From NCBI RefSeq assembly GCF_013185915.1, contig NZ_JAAZUH010000001.1, positions 682,001 through 746,000 on the forward strand: a stretch of DNA of 64,000 nucleotides, given 5' to 3'. The stretch's first letter is position 1. The number at the start of each line of letters is the position of its first letter. This DNA comes from Stenotrophomonas bentonitica. GTDB lineage: Bacteria > Pseudomonadota > Gammaproteobacteria > Xanthomonadales > Xanthomonadaceae. The notes below the pieces were generated by a model, which was not told the origin of the DNA, made no database searches, and saw only the letters and a program-made list of their open reading frames with translations. Shown one piece after another: positions 25,096 to 33,085 of the stretch. Position numbers and translations under genes: made by a program.

Positions 25096-25548
25096 ATGGA
25101 ACTTCAAAAGCAGCTGGATTTGTTGGCGGACCTCAGCATGGCGGCCCAAGGCTTTAGGCCCTCCCCCGCCCGGTTGCTTCGCCTGACCTCGCTGGGATTG
25201 ATGTGGCTTCACCCGTCCAAGCCTCCGCTTACCGGCATGACCGAGGAAGGCAAGGCGTCATTCCTTTCTTTGCTGTGCCAGGGGTCAGGAATCGATCCGG
25301 CTACCTTGTTTGCTCCAGTGCACCGGTTTCACCCATCCGTTGAGCAGTTCAATGCTGGGACGTCGTTCCTGGATACGCTGGAGGCGGAGGCGCGCTCCGG
25401 AAAAAAGGTGACTCCCAGTGTGGAAAATGCGTTGTTCGCGTTATGGCTCTGCCGCCGACTGCCAGCGCAGCCGCCGCCATTGACGGAAACGGCCGGTGAT
25501 GAACCTTTAGAAGCGCAGGACACCCCGCCGATCACCAGCGGCAGCTGA
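25096..25548 (+). CDS. Hypothetical protein, 150 aa
   Basis: A strong GGAGC site precedes ATG 25096 (MELQKQLDLLADLSMAAQGF). The protein is helical: LLRLTSLGLMWLHPSKPPL, SFLDTLEAEARSGKKVTPS and ALFALWLCRRLPAQ could form a compact bundle. The C-terminus is acidic and disordered (EPLEAQDTPPITSGS). No family is recognised. A hairpin that may end transcription follows at 25573-25599. Confidence 0.6.
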   Translation: MELQKQLDLLADLSMAAQGFRPSPARLLRLTSLGLMWLHPSKPPLTGMTEEGKASFLSLLCQGSGIDPATLFAPVHRFHPSVEQFNAGTSFLDTLEAEARSGKKVTPSVENALFALWLCRRLPAQPPPLTETAGDEPLEAQDTPPITSGS

Positions 25549-25572
25549 ACAAAAGCTCGGCGTCTAGCCCGA

Positions 25573-25599
25573 GAGAGCCCGACCTTAAGCCGGGCTCTC
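25573..25599 (+). terminator. Inverted repeat, probable terminator between convergent genes
   Basis: GAGAGCCCG (25573-25581) and CGGGCTCTC (25591-25599) form a perfect 9-bp GC-rich stem with a 9-nt loop between two convergent genes. There is no clear T-tract, so termination efficiency is uncertain. Confidence 0.55.
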
Positions 25600-25620
25600 C
25601 TGAGGCTGGGAACGCAAACT

Positions 25621-25788
25621 TCACTCTCCTTCTTCTGCTTCCGTGCCGCCCAGGTCGCGGACGCTTTCGGGGTCTTGCTCTCGCCCCACCGGCTCTTGCT
25701 CTTGGCGCCTCTCGTCATTCCCCTGTTGGTTTTTCTTGTCCTGCTCATCCTGATCAGGATTGGTGTTTTGCTGATTCTGGTTGCCCAT
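25621..25788 (-). CDS. Small Gln/Glu/Asp-rich hydrophilic protein, 55 aa
   Basis: Reading left from ATG 25786-25788 (GGAG 7 nt upstream) gives MGNQNQQNTNPDQDEQDKKN, then RRQEQEPVGREQDPESV, ending EAEEGE at 25621-25623. The strongly hydrophilic, Gln/Asp/Glu-rich composition suggests an intrinsically disordered protein, reminiscent of stress-induced hydrophilins, though that is a guess. The gene is convergent with the 150-aa gene, sharing the hairpin between them. Confidence 0.62.
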   Translation of the reverse strand: MGNQNQQNTNPDQDEQDKKNQQGNDERRQEQEPVGREQDPESVRDLGGTEAEEGE

Positions 25789-26150
25789 GGTCATCTCCGA
25801 CAGTTGGCATCACCGCGAGGCCGATGAGCTACCGTAGGCCGCTGTAGGTAACGATTCCGTTGCGAAATCCGCTACATGGGATACACCATCCCCACATCGT
25901 TAAACGCTTCAGGGCAATGCACAGCGCAGCTATGGCGACCGCGCCTAGGCGTCGCAACGGAAGTAGAGAAGAAGCCCCATCACTGCAAAGGGAACTGCCC
26001 CGAAAAGCATCCCGAGCCGTGGACCTGACCTGCAGGGTCGCCCATAGTCCTTGCCGAATCTAGACCGTCGGCGGGCATTTTTCCGCCGCCTCGCTCCTTT
26101 CGCGCGTGCTACCGGTCCACATGTCTAACACCGAGTGCCTGCCGGATGCC
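25789..26150. other. Gap without a convincing gene
   Basis: This region is likely to hold the promoter of the 55-aa gene. The plus-strand ORF at 25860-26063 has no ribosome-binding site or recognisable sequence. Confidence 0.4.
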
Positions 26151-26456
26151 TCATGCAGTCGACGGGCCTGACCGAGGGCATTCCTGCAACGCTGCCAAGT
26201 GGTCGGTTCGTGCATCATCTGTGTGCGCACTCAGGGAGCGATCACCGCTTTCGGTCGCGCTGACTGTAATCGGGACAAGACCCGCTGCCAGCTCCACGTA
26301 GAAAACCCACTCGCCCCGATCAATCCCTGCCATGGCCGCTTCGACGGATAAGGACCAACACCGCCCATCCGGATGAACCCCACCGATCGCCGCGACGCCG
26401 CCGGATGGCTTTGCAGGGTCGTGGGCAATGCAACTGACCACCCGTTTGCTGGCCAT
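26151..26456 (-). CDS. Hypothetical protein, 101 aa
   Basis: The ATG at 26454-26456 is preceded by a near-perfect GGGAGG site. The product begins MASKRVVSCIAHDPAKPSGG, followed by IGGVHPDGRCWSLSVEAAMA and EWVFYVELAAGLVPITVSAT. It looks like a single beta-rich domain, with a disordered end. I recognise no family. It resembles the other solitary ~100-aa orphan genes here in having a strong start site and no operon partners. Confidence 0.62.
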   Translation of the reverse strand: MASKRVVSCIAHDPAKPSGGVAAIGGVHPDGRCWSLSVEAAMAGIDRGEWVFYVELAAGLVPITVSATESGDRSLSAHTDDARTDHLAALQECPRSGPSTA

Positions 26457-26566
26457 TGTGTCCTCCCGAAGCCTGGGACAAATCTACACCCAAGATCCTA
26501 ACCGACAACATAGACTACTGAAGGGCATACGCTTGGAGCCCGCTGATCCCGCGACGACCGCGAAGA

Positions 26567-26953
26567 CTAGCTCTCCTCAACGTCTTGCGCCTTCGGCCCT
26601 TTCCCCTGGATCGTGCTCATGGTGAACACGTAGCCTTCTTTGGTCAGAAAGTCCCGCATTCGCAGCTCGGCGTCGCACGGGGACGCCAAGCGCTCGGGCG
26701 CGTAGAGCCCGTAAATGCAATCACTGCTGCTCAAGACGTCGCGCCTCACAGCGCATCTATTGGTTTGCGTCGCATGGGACCACGCGTCTCTTAGCTTGCC
26801 AGGGGAAATCGACTGACCGCTTCGAAGACGAAAGCTCAACCAACGTATTCCGACTCGCCCCGACTGAACCACTTGCTCTACTCCTGCATGTTTGCTCAGG
26901 TTACGCGCGAACGAGCTCGGAAGGAACCCTGAACACTTCATCATTGGCGCCAA
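26567..26953 (-). CDS. Doubtful hypothetical ORF
   Basis: This is a 128-codon frame. Only the C-terminal part (MRDFLTKEGYVFTMSTIQGK and on) looks protein-like; the N-terminal part is rich in Ser, Arg and Cys and has no ribosome-binding site. The true gene may be a short one starting near that internal Met, or nothing. Kept because the region otherwise lacks a gene. Confidence 0.28.
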   Translation of the reverse strand: MAPMMKCSGFLPSSFARNLSKHAGVEQVVQSGRVGIRWLSFRLRSGQSISPGKLRDAWSHATQTNRCAVRRDVLSSSDCIYGLYAPERLASPCDAELRMRDFLTKEGYVFTMSTIQGKGPKAQDVEES

Positions 26954-27805
26954 AGCCCTGAAGACGTCCTAGCAGATCTATGCAGGGGTTCAAGCCTCCC
27001 GAAGCCACACAGCGCTTCTAGAATTGACCAGCGGCACCGTCTTCCAGCGGCTTTTCCCTACTGGGCAATGCGCATGATATCGGCAGCGGCGATGGACACG
27101 TCTCGGTTGGCGGCAGCGAGTTGGGCTCACTTTGGCTCGGTGGATCCAGACAGCCAAAGGCCTTCTTCTGGAATCTACTGCCTTGATGCCCTGGTCAAAC
27201 GGCACCTGTCATCGCGAACCGATTGATCGGTATTTTAGTCCCAGCGCATTTAACCGAAGCAGCAAGCACCTGGCGTCCAACGGACAGCCCAGGCTAGAAC
27301 CGACGGCCTGTGGGTCCCTGCGGCGGCCCGCTGGAGGTTGGTAGGGTGACCGGCGGCGGACTTGGACGACGGAGGTAGACAAAAAAACCGGTCACGACGG
27401 TGCCCCAGTGGGGGGCGTCGACTCAACCACGGAGAAACACTTGATGTTTCCTCAGCCATTGGAGAGCCCCGGCATCGCCAATGACTGCATCAGTCAGGAG
27501 TGCCCGAAGTTGGCGGACCTCGTGGTCACTTCACTATGCCACGTTCACGCGCAGGATGTTCGCCTGAAGCGGCGCCGTTCAATCTGTAGGGCATGAGTGT
27601 TTCACGGCTGTGGGCTTAATCCGCCCTCTTCTCGGGGCCGGTGCTACAGCAGAGACCGGGTAAGGCGATCGGCACCGATGGGTGGGGACTGAACGCTTCA
27701 GGAGGACGTCGGGTCTTCTCTGTAGATAGTGCTGCGGCAGCCGATAACGATGACACGCCTTCTCCTCAAGGCGTAATCTGATCCTGTCCCAGAACGCGTT
27801 AGCTT
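26954..27805. other. Long gap without a convincing gene
   Basis: About 850 bp have only short ORFs on both strands. A widely spaced inverted repeat GTGACCGG / CCGGTCAC lies around 27346-27395. The right end should contain the promoter of the GAF-EAL gene. No RNA gene is apparent. Confidence 0.4.
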
Positions 27806-29593
27806 ATGCCCCCTACTGGCACCGAAGAACGGTTGATCGCCCTAAGCAGCTTGCAGGCCTTGGATTTGGCCGCAGGGGTATCGCTCGATCGCCTGACAGA
27901 ACTCACTGCATACACTTTCGAGACGCCCGTCGCCTTCGTCTCCTTGGTTGAGGTGGACAAGCAGAAGTTGATTTCTCGGCTTGGGTTGCCAATGGCGCAG
28001 ACCCATATCCGCGAATCGATTTGCTCCCACACCATTGGTTCGGACCAAGTCATGGTCGTGGACGACCTGCGCGAGGACCTGCGCTTTCGGGACAACCCGT
28101 TGGTTATCAAGCCGCCCTACCTGCGCTTTTACGCGGGTGCGCCGCTAATGGCCCAAAACGGCATCGCCATAGGGGCGCTCTGCATCATGGACACGATGCC
28201 GCGAGAGTTCTCTGACGCAGATCGACGGCAGTTGGAGACGCTTGGCCAAAGCGTGATGCATCAACTTGAGCTACGGGCGTTGTCGGGACGGCGCGAGCCG
28301 GTCAGCGGGCTGCCAAATCGCCATCAGTTCGCTATCGACTATGAAAGCCTTGCGCGACGCGAGCCTGGGAGAAGAATGTATGCAGTCCTGGTGGATATCT
28401 TGGACATCCACAGGGCCAATGAAGCAGGTCAGGTCCTTGGCATGCCGCCGCTGGAAGCGCTGATAAGACGTGCTGGGGTCCGCCTGAAACTGGCCTTAGA
28501 CGGGCTTGCAGACGTTTACCATGTGGGCGTCACACGGTTTGCCTTTTTGATCGACCTGCCGAGGCCCGCTGATCTCGAATCGTTGCTTACCGAGATTCAG
28601 AAGCGGATGATCCGCCCCCTGATGGCGGGCGCCGTCCCGATGGCACCCATGTTCCACGCAGGAGCATGCACCGTTGACTTAGGCGTTGACGAGGCCAAGG
28701 ACGTCATCCGAAAGATACTGATCGGCTTGCATTCGGCTATCTCCACCCAAGGCCTTGTTAGCTGGTATTCGGAGACAAGAGACGAAAGCCTGCGCCGTGG
28801 CTACCGCTTGGCTGCCGACGCCGAACGCAGCCTGCGTCAGCAAGAGTTCCACCTCGTCTACCAGCCCAGGTTCCAACTTTCGGATTCAAGCCTGCGCTCG
28901 GCAGAGGTCCTGATTCGGTGGAACCATCCTCGATTGGGACCGGTGAGTCCCGCCGAGTTCATTCCAGTGTTTGAGCGCACCGCCCTCATCGGCAGCGTGA
29001 CCGCTTGGGTCTTGGAGACCGCCTTCGAGCAGCTTGCGATTTGGAGGCGAAGCGGCATTGAGCTGTGTCTTTCTATCAACCTATCGGTGAAGGATCTCGC
29101 GAAGGCGGACGCCGCTGCCCAGATTCTGGCGATGATTGAAGGCAAAGGCCTGGCGCCGGTGGATGTCGAGGTGGAAATCACTGAAGGCGAGTGGCTAAGG
29201 GCGGACTCCTTGCCGGGCGAGCAAATCTCCGAACTCGCCGCCGCAGGCGTTCGAGTAGCGATCGATGATTTTGGCAGCGGCTATAGCAACTTTGGCTACC
29301 TCACCGAACTGCCAATCCATACCCTCAAGCTCGACAAGTCATTGATAGATAACATTGTTGTAGATGAGCGCGCCTGCCTCAAAGCGCAGGCAATCGTGCG
29401 CCTTGCCCAAGACTTGGGGTATGTAACCGTTGCCGAGGGGGCGGAAACGGTTGAACAGGTAGAGTGCCTCAAAGCGCTGGGCTGTGATGAAGTCCAAGGG
29501 TATGCCCTTGCTCGGCCGATGCCCCCGGCTCAACTCAGCGAAATGCTTACGAAGAGTCCCGTCTTCCCCTGGCAACCAGCCGTGTCCACTTGA
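27806..29593 (+). CDS. GAF - degenerate GGDEF - EAL c-di-GMP phosphodiesterase
   Basis: The 595-aa cytoplasmic protein has a GAF domain (about 15-155), a degenerate GGDEF domain (about 165-335, with VTRFAFL in place of GGDEF) and an EAL domain (about 340-585). EAL residues expected for catalysis are present: E367 in AEVLIRW, N425 in SINLS, E457 in EITEGEW, D487 and D488 in IDDFGSG, K508 in LKLDK, E544 in AEGAET, and QG 564-565. It is therefore likely to hydrolyse c-di-GMP, with GAF and the inactive GGDEF as regulatory inputs. The ribosome-binding site is weak. It shares this neighbourhood with a PAS histidine kinase and an active-looking diguanylate cyclase. Confidence 0.9.
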   Translation: MPPTGTEERLIALSSLQALDLAAGVSLDRLTELTAYTFETPVAFVSLVEVDKQKLISRLGLPMAQTHIRESICSHTIGSDQVMVVDDLREDLRFRDNPLVIKPPYLRFYAGAPLMAQNGIAIGALCIMDTMPREFSDADRRQLETLGQSVMHQLELRALSGRREPVSGLPNRHQFAIDYESLARREPGRRMYAVLVDILDIHRANEAGQVLGMPPLEALIRRAGVRLKLALDGLADVYHVGVTRFAFLIDLPRPADLESLLTEIQKRMIRPLMAGAVPMAPMFHAGACTVDLGVDEAKDVIRKILIGLHSAISTQGLVSWYSETRDESLRRGYRLAADAERSLRQQEFHLVYQPRFQLSDSSLRSAEVLIRWNHPRLGPVSPAEFIPVFERTALIGSVTAWVLETAFEQLAIWRRSGIELCLSINLSVKDLAKADAAAQILAMIEGKGLAPVDVEVEITEGEWLRADSLPGEQISELAAAGVRVAIDDFGSGYSNFGYLTELPIHTLKLDKSLIDNIVVDERACLKAQAIVRLAQDLGYVTVAEGAETVEQVECLKALGCDEVQGYALARPMPPAQLSEMLTKSPVFPWQPAVST

Positions 29594-29637
29594 ATAGCGC
29601 CTCATTGCTGCCTGGGGACGTCGCCCAAGGCACTGAA

Positions 29638-29667
29638 GGGCGCGCCAGGCCCCTCGAAGGCGCGCCC
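29638..29667 (+). repeat. Perfect 9-bp inverted repeat after the EAL gene
   Basis: GGGCGCGCC (29638-29646) and GGCGCGCCC (29659-29667) form a strong stem with a 12-nt loop 45 bp downstream of the EAL gene stop. It may act as a terminator or mRNA-stabilising hairpin; a T-tract is missing. Confidence 0.5.
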
Positions 29668-29785
29668 GGGATTGAAGGTCACGCAAGACGGCTACTCATG
29701 ACCACACCTCCCTACCCGGTCGGAAACCTCAGGCCCACCCTTGGTCCGCCCCTTTGAGGCTGCCTGTCGCCGCGGTCGGCAACGA

Positions 29786-30019
29786 TTAGCCAACAATCAG
29801 GCGCTTAGCCAAGTTCTCCGCTGCAAGCAGCGCGGCTTCTAACGTTTCGAATGAGCTTCGGTCGATGGGACCGCCTGCGCCGCTCTCGAGCCGAACGCCG
29901 AGCAGAACCCAGTCGTCCGCCGACTCCCGCCAGACCTCTGCGGTGTAAGTGGTGTCAAAGATTCCCAAGACCACGTCGTAGTGGCGATCGTCCGCCTGCT
30001 GACTGCCCATTTCTTTCAT
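29786..30019 (-). CDS. Small orphan protein, WR-core family copy 2
   Basis: The gene encodes 77 aa from ATG 30017-30019 (an alternative ATG lies three codons in). The core YDVVLGIFDTTYTAEVWRES, then WVLLGVRLESG, aligns with copies 1 and 3. A C-terminal helix (FETLEAALLAAENLAKRLIV) follows. This copy is the most acidic of the three. It stands alone, convergent with the EAL gene. Function unknown. Confidence 0.7.
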   Translation of the reverse strand: MKEMGSQQADDRHYDVVLGIFDTTYTAEVWRESADDWVLLGVRLESGAGGPIDRSSFETLEAALLAAENLAKRLIVG

Positions 30020-30549
30020 GCCTGGCCAAGGCTTTCCACATCATTCCCGCAGTGCACTCCGTTCACTACTCGCAACGCTGTCAGAAAGCTGTATTAGACA
30101 ATCCGGAAGAAACACTGCTCAGATACATCCTGTCATGGCCGCGCTCAACCCTGTGGCTCATTGAGCCTGCAACATCCAGCGCAGGCAGCATTGCACTGTG
30201 GGCACGGGTTGGCAACACGGTTCCGTGCCTACAGGTCCGGGGGCCACAGCAGATCGAAGAAACGAGCGACGTAGTTCGACCGACAAGCGGTTTGAATCGG
30301 GGCCCGCCTATCGCAAGGATGGGCGATGTGTTGTAGGACTGTAAGCCGTTTAGCCAATACCAGGAAGAAGGCAATCCGGCCTCAGCAGGCGCTTAGCCCA
30401 CTCAGATCGTCCATCTAGGCGCCGTTGGTGAGGAAATGAAGGATTCAGAAAAGCAGAAGGCTTCGCGCCTGCGCGCCACCGTCGCGGGTGTGCTCGCGGC
30501 AGCTCCACCCACATTGGGCAATGCATGCCTAACAAGGGCGGTGTGCTGC
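30020..30549. other. Gap with one weak small ORF
   Basis: A 52-codon ORF at 30436-30594 (MKDSEKQKASRLRATVAG...) has GAGG very close to its ATG and overlaps the end of the next minus-strand gene. I do not call it. Nothing else is supported. Confidence 0.35.
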
Positions 30550-30873
30550 CTAGGCAGGCTGGATGGAGCAATGGGGCACATGCACGATGCCTAGCGCAAC
30601 GGCATGCAACTGCCCGGCAAGCGTATCGTCGGCGACGGTCAGTGTGAAATAAGGAGCGGTCAGTGGCGGCCCAGCAAAGATGGAGGTCAAGGGACGGCCA
30701 GACACGAACAGCCGAAGTGATAGACCAGGCATCGAATGGATGACATGGTTGAGGGAGCGTAGTGCTTCAGGCGGCAGATGAAACCGAAATAGGGGGTGCC
30801 CTGCCTCGCTGTAGCCCAAGAACTCAATGGCGCTCAGCTGGACATAGAGAGCGTTCGACTGCGGGGGTAGCAC
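30550..30873 (-). CDS. Hypothetical protein, about 107 aa, GTG start
   Basis: The frame from GTG 30871-30873 encodes a protein with VQLSAIEFLGYSEAGHPLFR, LPPEALRSLNHVIHSMPGLS and PYFTLTVADDTLAGQLHAVA. It looks like an alpha/beta domain with good hydrophobic periodicity. The ribosome-binding site is weak and no family is recognised. It is divergent from the histidine kinase gene, with about 360 bp between. Confidence 0.48.
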   Translation of the reverse strand: MLPPQSNALYVQLSAIEFLGYSEAGHPLFRFHLPPEALRSLNHVIHSMPGLSLRLFVSGRPLTSIFAGPPLTAPYFTLTVADDTLAGQLHAVALGIVHVPHCSIQPA

Positions 30874-31230
30874 GGTGATTGTTAGCCTAGTTCATTGGTG
30901 CGAATCAACTTCAACGATCGATAGCCGCTGGACGCAGCATCCTTGCATTTAACCTCAGAAGCAGCGGCATGCTCAACTGACTCCAACAGCCTTGCTAAAT
31001 GCGAGCGCGCTCGCGCCAGGCTCCATCGCCCAGCATCGCTGCAGGCCAGAAGGTCCCCCTCGGACACCCGTTCACCAAGCTATCACCAGGGTCCCGACCT
31101 ATCTGTTGCCGCTGCCGTTGGCGTCGAGCGCCTCAAGGGATCCGGCGGTGCGCCATGTGAGCATTGAACAGATCGTCGCTTGGCGCGGATGCGCTAGCAT
31201 TCGCCCCGTGCCCACCCCGCGACCTGCCAC
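30874..31230. other. Gap without a convincing gene
   Basis: This intergenic space lies between the 107-aa gene and the histidine kinase and presumably contains their divergent promoters. Only short shadow ORFs are present. Confidence 0.4.
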
Positions 31231-32379
31231 ATGACGAAGCATGCCCACCCCTTAGATGAGTTGCAGGCCCAAGAGGTCCTTTCCCGGTTCGCTGCTCGGT
31301 CATTGCAGCACTGTATTCTCGCGCTAGACGCTGGCGGGACGGTGATTTGGGCCAGCCCAGGGGCCGGCGAAATATTGGGGGCCGGTGCTGACGCGCTTGT
31401 CGGCTTGTGGTTCGGGCAGTTCTTCACACCCGAGGACGTGGCGACCGGCATTCCTCAGCACGAGCTCGAGGTCGGATTGCAAACCGGCAGTGCTACGGAT
31501 GATCGGTGGATGACTCGACTCAACGGGTCTCGGTTCTGGGCCAGCGGCTTAACCGTTTATCTGGGGGCGGGCGAAGCCCCGGCTCGCTATCTAAAGATCT
31601 TTCGGGATCTCACTGAGCAACATGCTCAGCTGGAGCGCACCCGTGCCGAAGCGGCGGCGGCGGCAGACCGGACAGAAGAGATGGGCGTCGCCATTGCCAT
31701 GGTCGCCCACGAGCTTAGAAATCCCCTTGCAGGAATCATGGTGGCATCGGACCTTCTGGAGGGAACGTCGGGCGACGCGAGTGCTTCCAGTGCCGCTCTC
31801 AAGGGCCTTTCCGACAACCTTGATCTTGCAACCCGTCTTGTTGATGATCTGCTTGACCACAGCAAGGTTTCGACGACGGGGTTTCAGCTTGACACGTCCA
31901 CTTGCACCCTCCGACACCTTCTTGAAAGCTCCGCTCAGATTGCGCTCACGCAGATGCGGCAACTTGATCGGCCATTGGCTGTCCTCGTGCCTGCAGGCGA
32001 TATTTGCATTCAGGTCGACCGGATGCGGATGCAACAGGTCGTGGTCAACCTCCTCACGAACGCGCTGCGATACACGCCTGAGCCAGGCCGAATCTGGCTT
32101 ACTGGAACCGTGGAGGGATCAGAGGTCATCGTGCGCGTCACCGATGAAGGCATTGGGATTGAACCAACAAAACTGGACGATCTCTTTCGATCCTTCACCC
32201 GAGTCGGAGTCAAAGGAACGCGGCTGGGCCTAGGCATCGGGCTTGCATTGGTTAAGAAGATTTTGGAGCAGCATGGCGGATCCGTGCAGGCTCGAAGCAA
32301 AGGCTTGGGAAAAGGCAGCCAGTTTGTTGCGAGGTTTCCCACCCGGGTGCCTCCCTCTCCCACCGAGCTCGCCGACTAA
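31231..32379 (+). CDS. PAS-domain sensor histidine kinase
   Basis: The 382-aa kinase has no membrane segment. One PAS domain (about 20-130, ending LKIFRDLTEQHAQLER) is followed by a short coiled coil. The HisKA domain has the phospho-His H160 in MVAHELRNPLAGIM. The HATPase_c domain has an N-box NLLTNALRYTPE, a G1 box DEGIGIE, an F-box DLFRSF and a G2 box GLGIGLALVKK. It is complete and likely active and cytosolic. No response regulator is adjacent; it sits between the EAL protein and a GGDEF protein, so it may feed into c-di-GMP signalling or an unlinked regulator (inference). Confidence 0.9.
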   Translation: MTKHAHPLDELQAQEVLSRFAARSLQHCILALDAGGTVIWASPGAGEILGAGADALVGLWFGQFFTPEDVATGIPQHELEVGLQTGSATDDRWMTRLNGSRFWASGLTVYLGAGEAPARYLKIFRDLTEQHAQLERTRAEAAAAADRTEEMGVAIAMVAHELRNPLAGIMVASDLLEGTSGDASASSAALKGLSDNLDLATRLVDDLLDHSKVSTTGFQLDTSTCTLRHLLESSAQIALTQMRQLDRPLAVLVPAGDICIQVDRMRMQQVVVNLLTNALRYTPEPGRIWLTGTVEGSEVIVRVTDEGIGIEPTKLDDLFRSFTRVGVKGTRLGLGIGLALVKKILEQHGGSVQARSKGLGKGSQFVARFPTRVPPSPTELAD

Positions 32380-32558
32380 CGCCCTTAAGGAAGCCACAGG
32401 CACGCAGTGTTGGCCCGTGCCGTTTTACCGCTTAAGGCCGCTCCTGTGTTCGCTGTTGGCCAGTCATGCATCGTCAGGTCAACCGAGGGGACGTGGACGA
32501 CGGATTGACAGGCCAGCTACGCTGCTACCATGCGTTGGCCATCACTTGTTCGTTCACC

Positions 32559-32852
32559 ATGGATCTATCAAATCTGCATCTCATACAGGAGCGTATACGC
32601 GGCATTGAGGGGCAGCTCGAGCTCACGCTGGCGCACTTAAAGGCGCTCGAGGTCTCTTTGAGACTTTCCATTGCAACCCACACGGATCCAACGAGCCTTC
32701 TCGCAGCGCTGGATATCTTCGAGGAAGGAACCGATGGTCATGGACCGGCGGGCCTGAGCGAATACTCGGCCGGCTACAGACGTGCCTTTAGCGATGGAAT
32801 CGCAAGCGTTCGGAAGGAAGTCTTGCTTTTTCAAAAGAGGCGGTCCGAGTAG
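32559..32852 (+). CDS. Hypothetical helical protein, 97 aa
   Basis: From ATG 32559 the protein (MDLSNLHLIQERIRGIEGQL, then ELTLAHLKALEVSLRLSIAT) is helical with heptad-like spacing over the first 45 residues, suggesting a coiled-coil dimer. It ends in FQKRRSE. There is no clear ribosome-binding site, and an in-frame start at 32466 is possible. Position between two signalling genes might mean an accessory role, but nothing proves it. Confidence 0.52.
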   Translation: MDLSNLHLIQERIRGIEGQLELTLAHLKALEVSLRLSIATHTDPTSLLAALDIFEEGTDGHGPAGLSEYSAGYRRAFSDGIASVRKEVLLFQKRRSE

Positions 32853-33085
32853 CGGCCCCTCGTGGTGCAGCCTTTTGGGGTGTAGCTGCCTACGGGCAGA
32901 ACGTGGTTGGCCCTGCCGAATGCGTGCCCGCCGATATGGGTTTCCCCTCGCTCGGAGCCGGTTACCGAGACGGGCCGGTGGAGAACGCTCAGCCTGAACG
33001 GTCCGCACGCGGCGTTCACTTCGTTGGGTCATGGAGGATCGTAAGCTTTGGCTCGGTGAGCACTGATCCCAAGAGGACCACAGCG

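Noticed and set aside
30436..30594. A 52-codon ORF starting MKDSEKQKASRLRATVAG
   Set aside because: Ribosome-binding site too close to the start and overlap with the 107-aa gene on the other strand.
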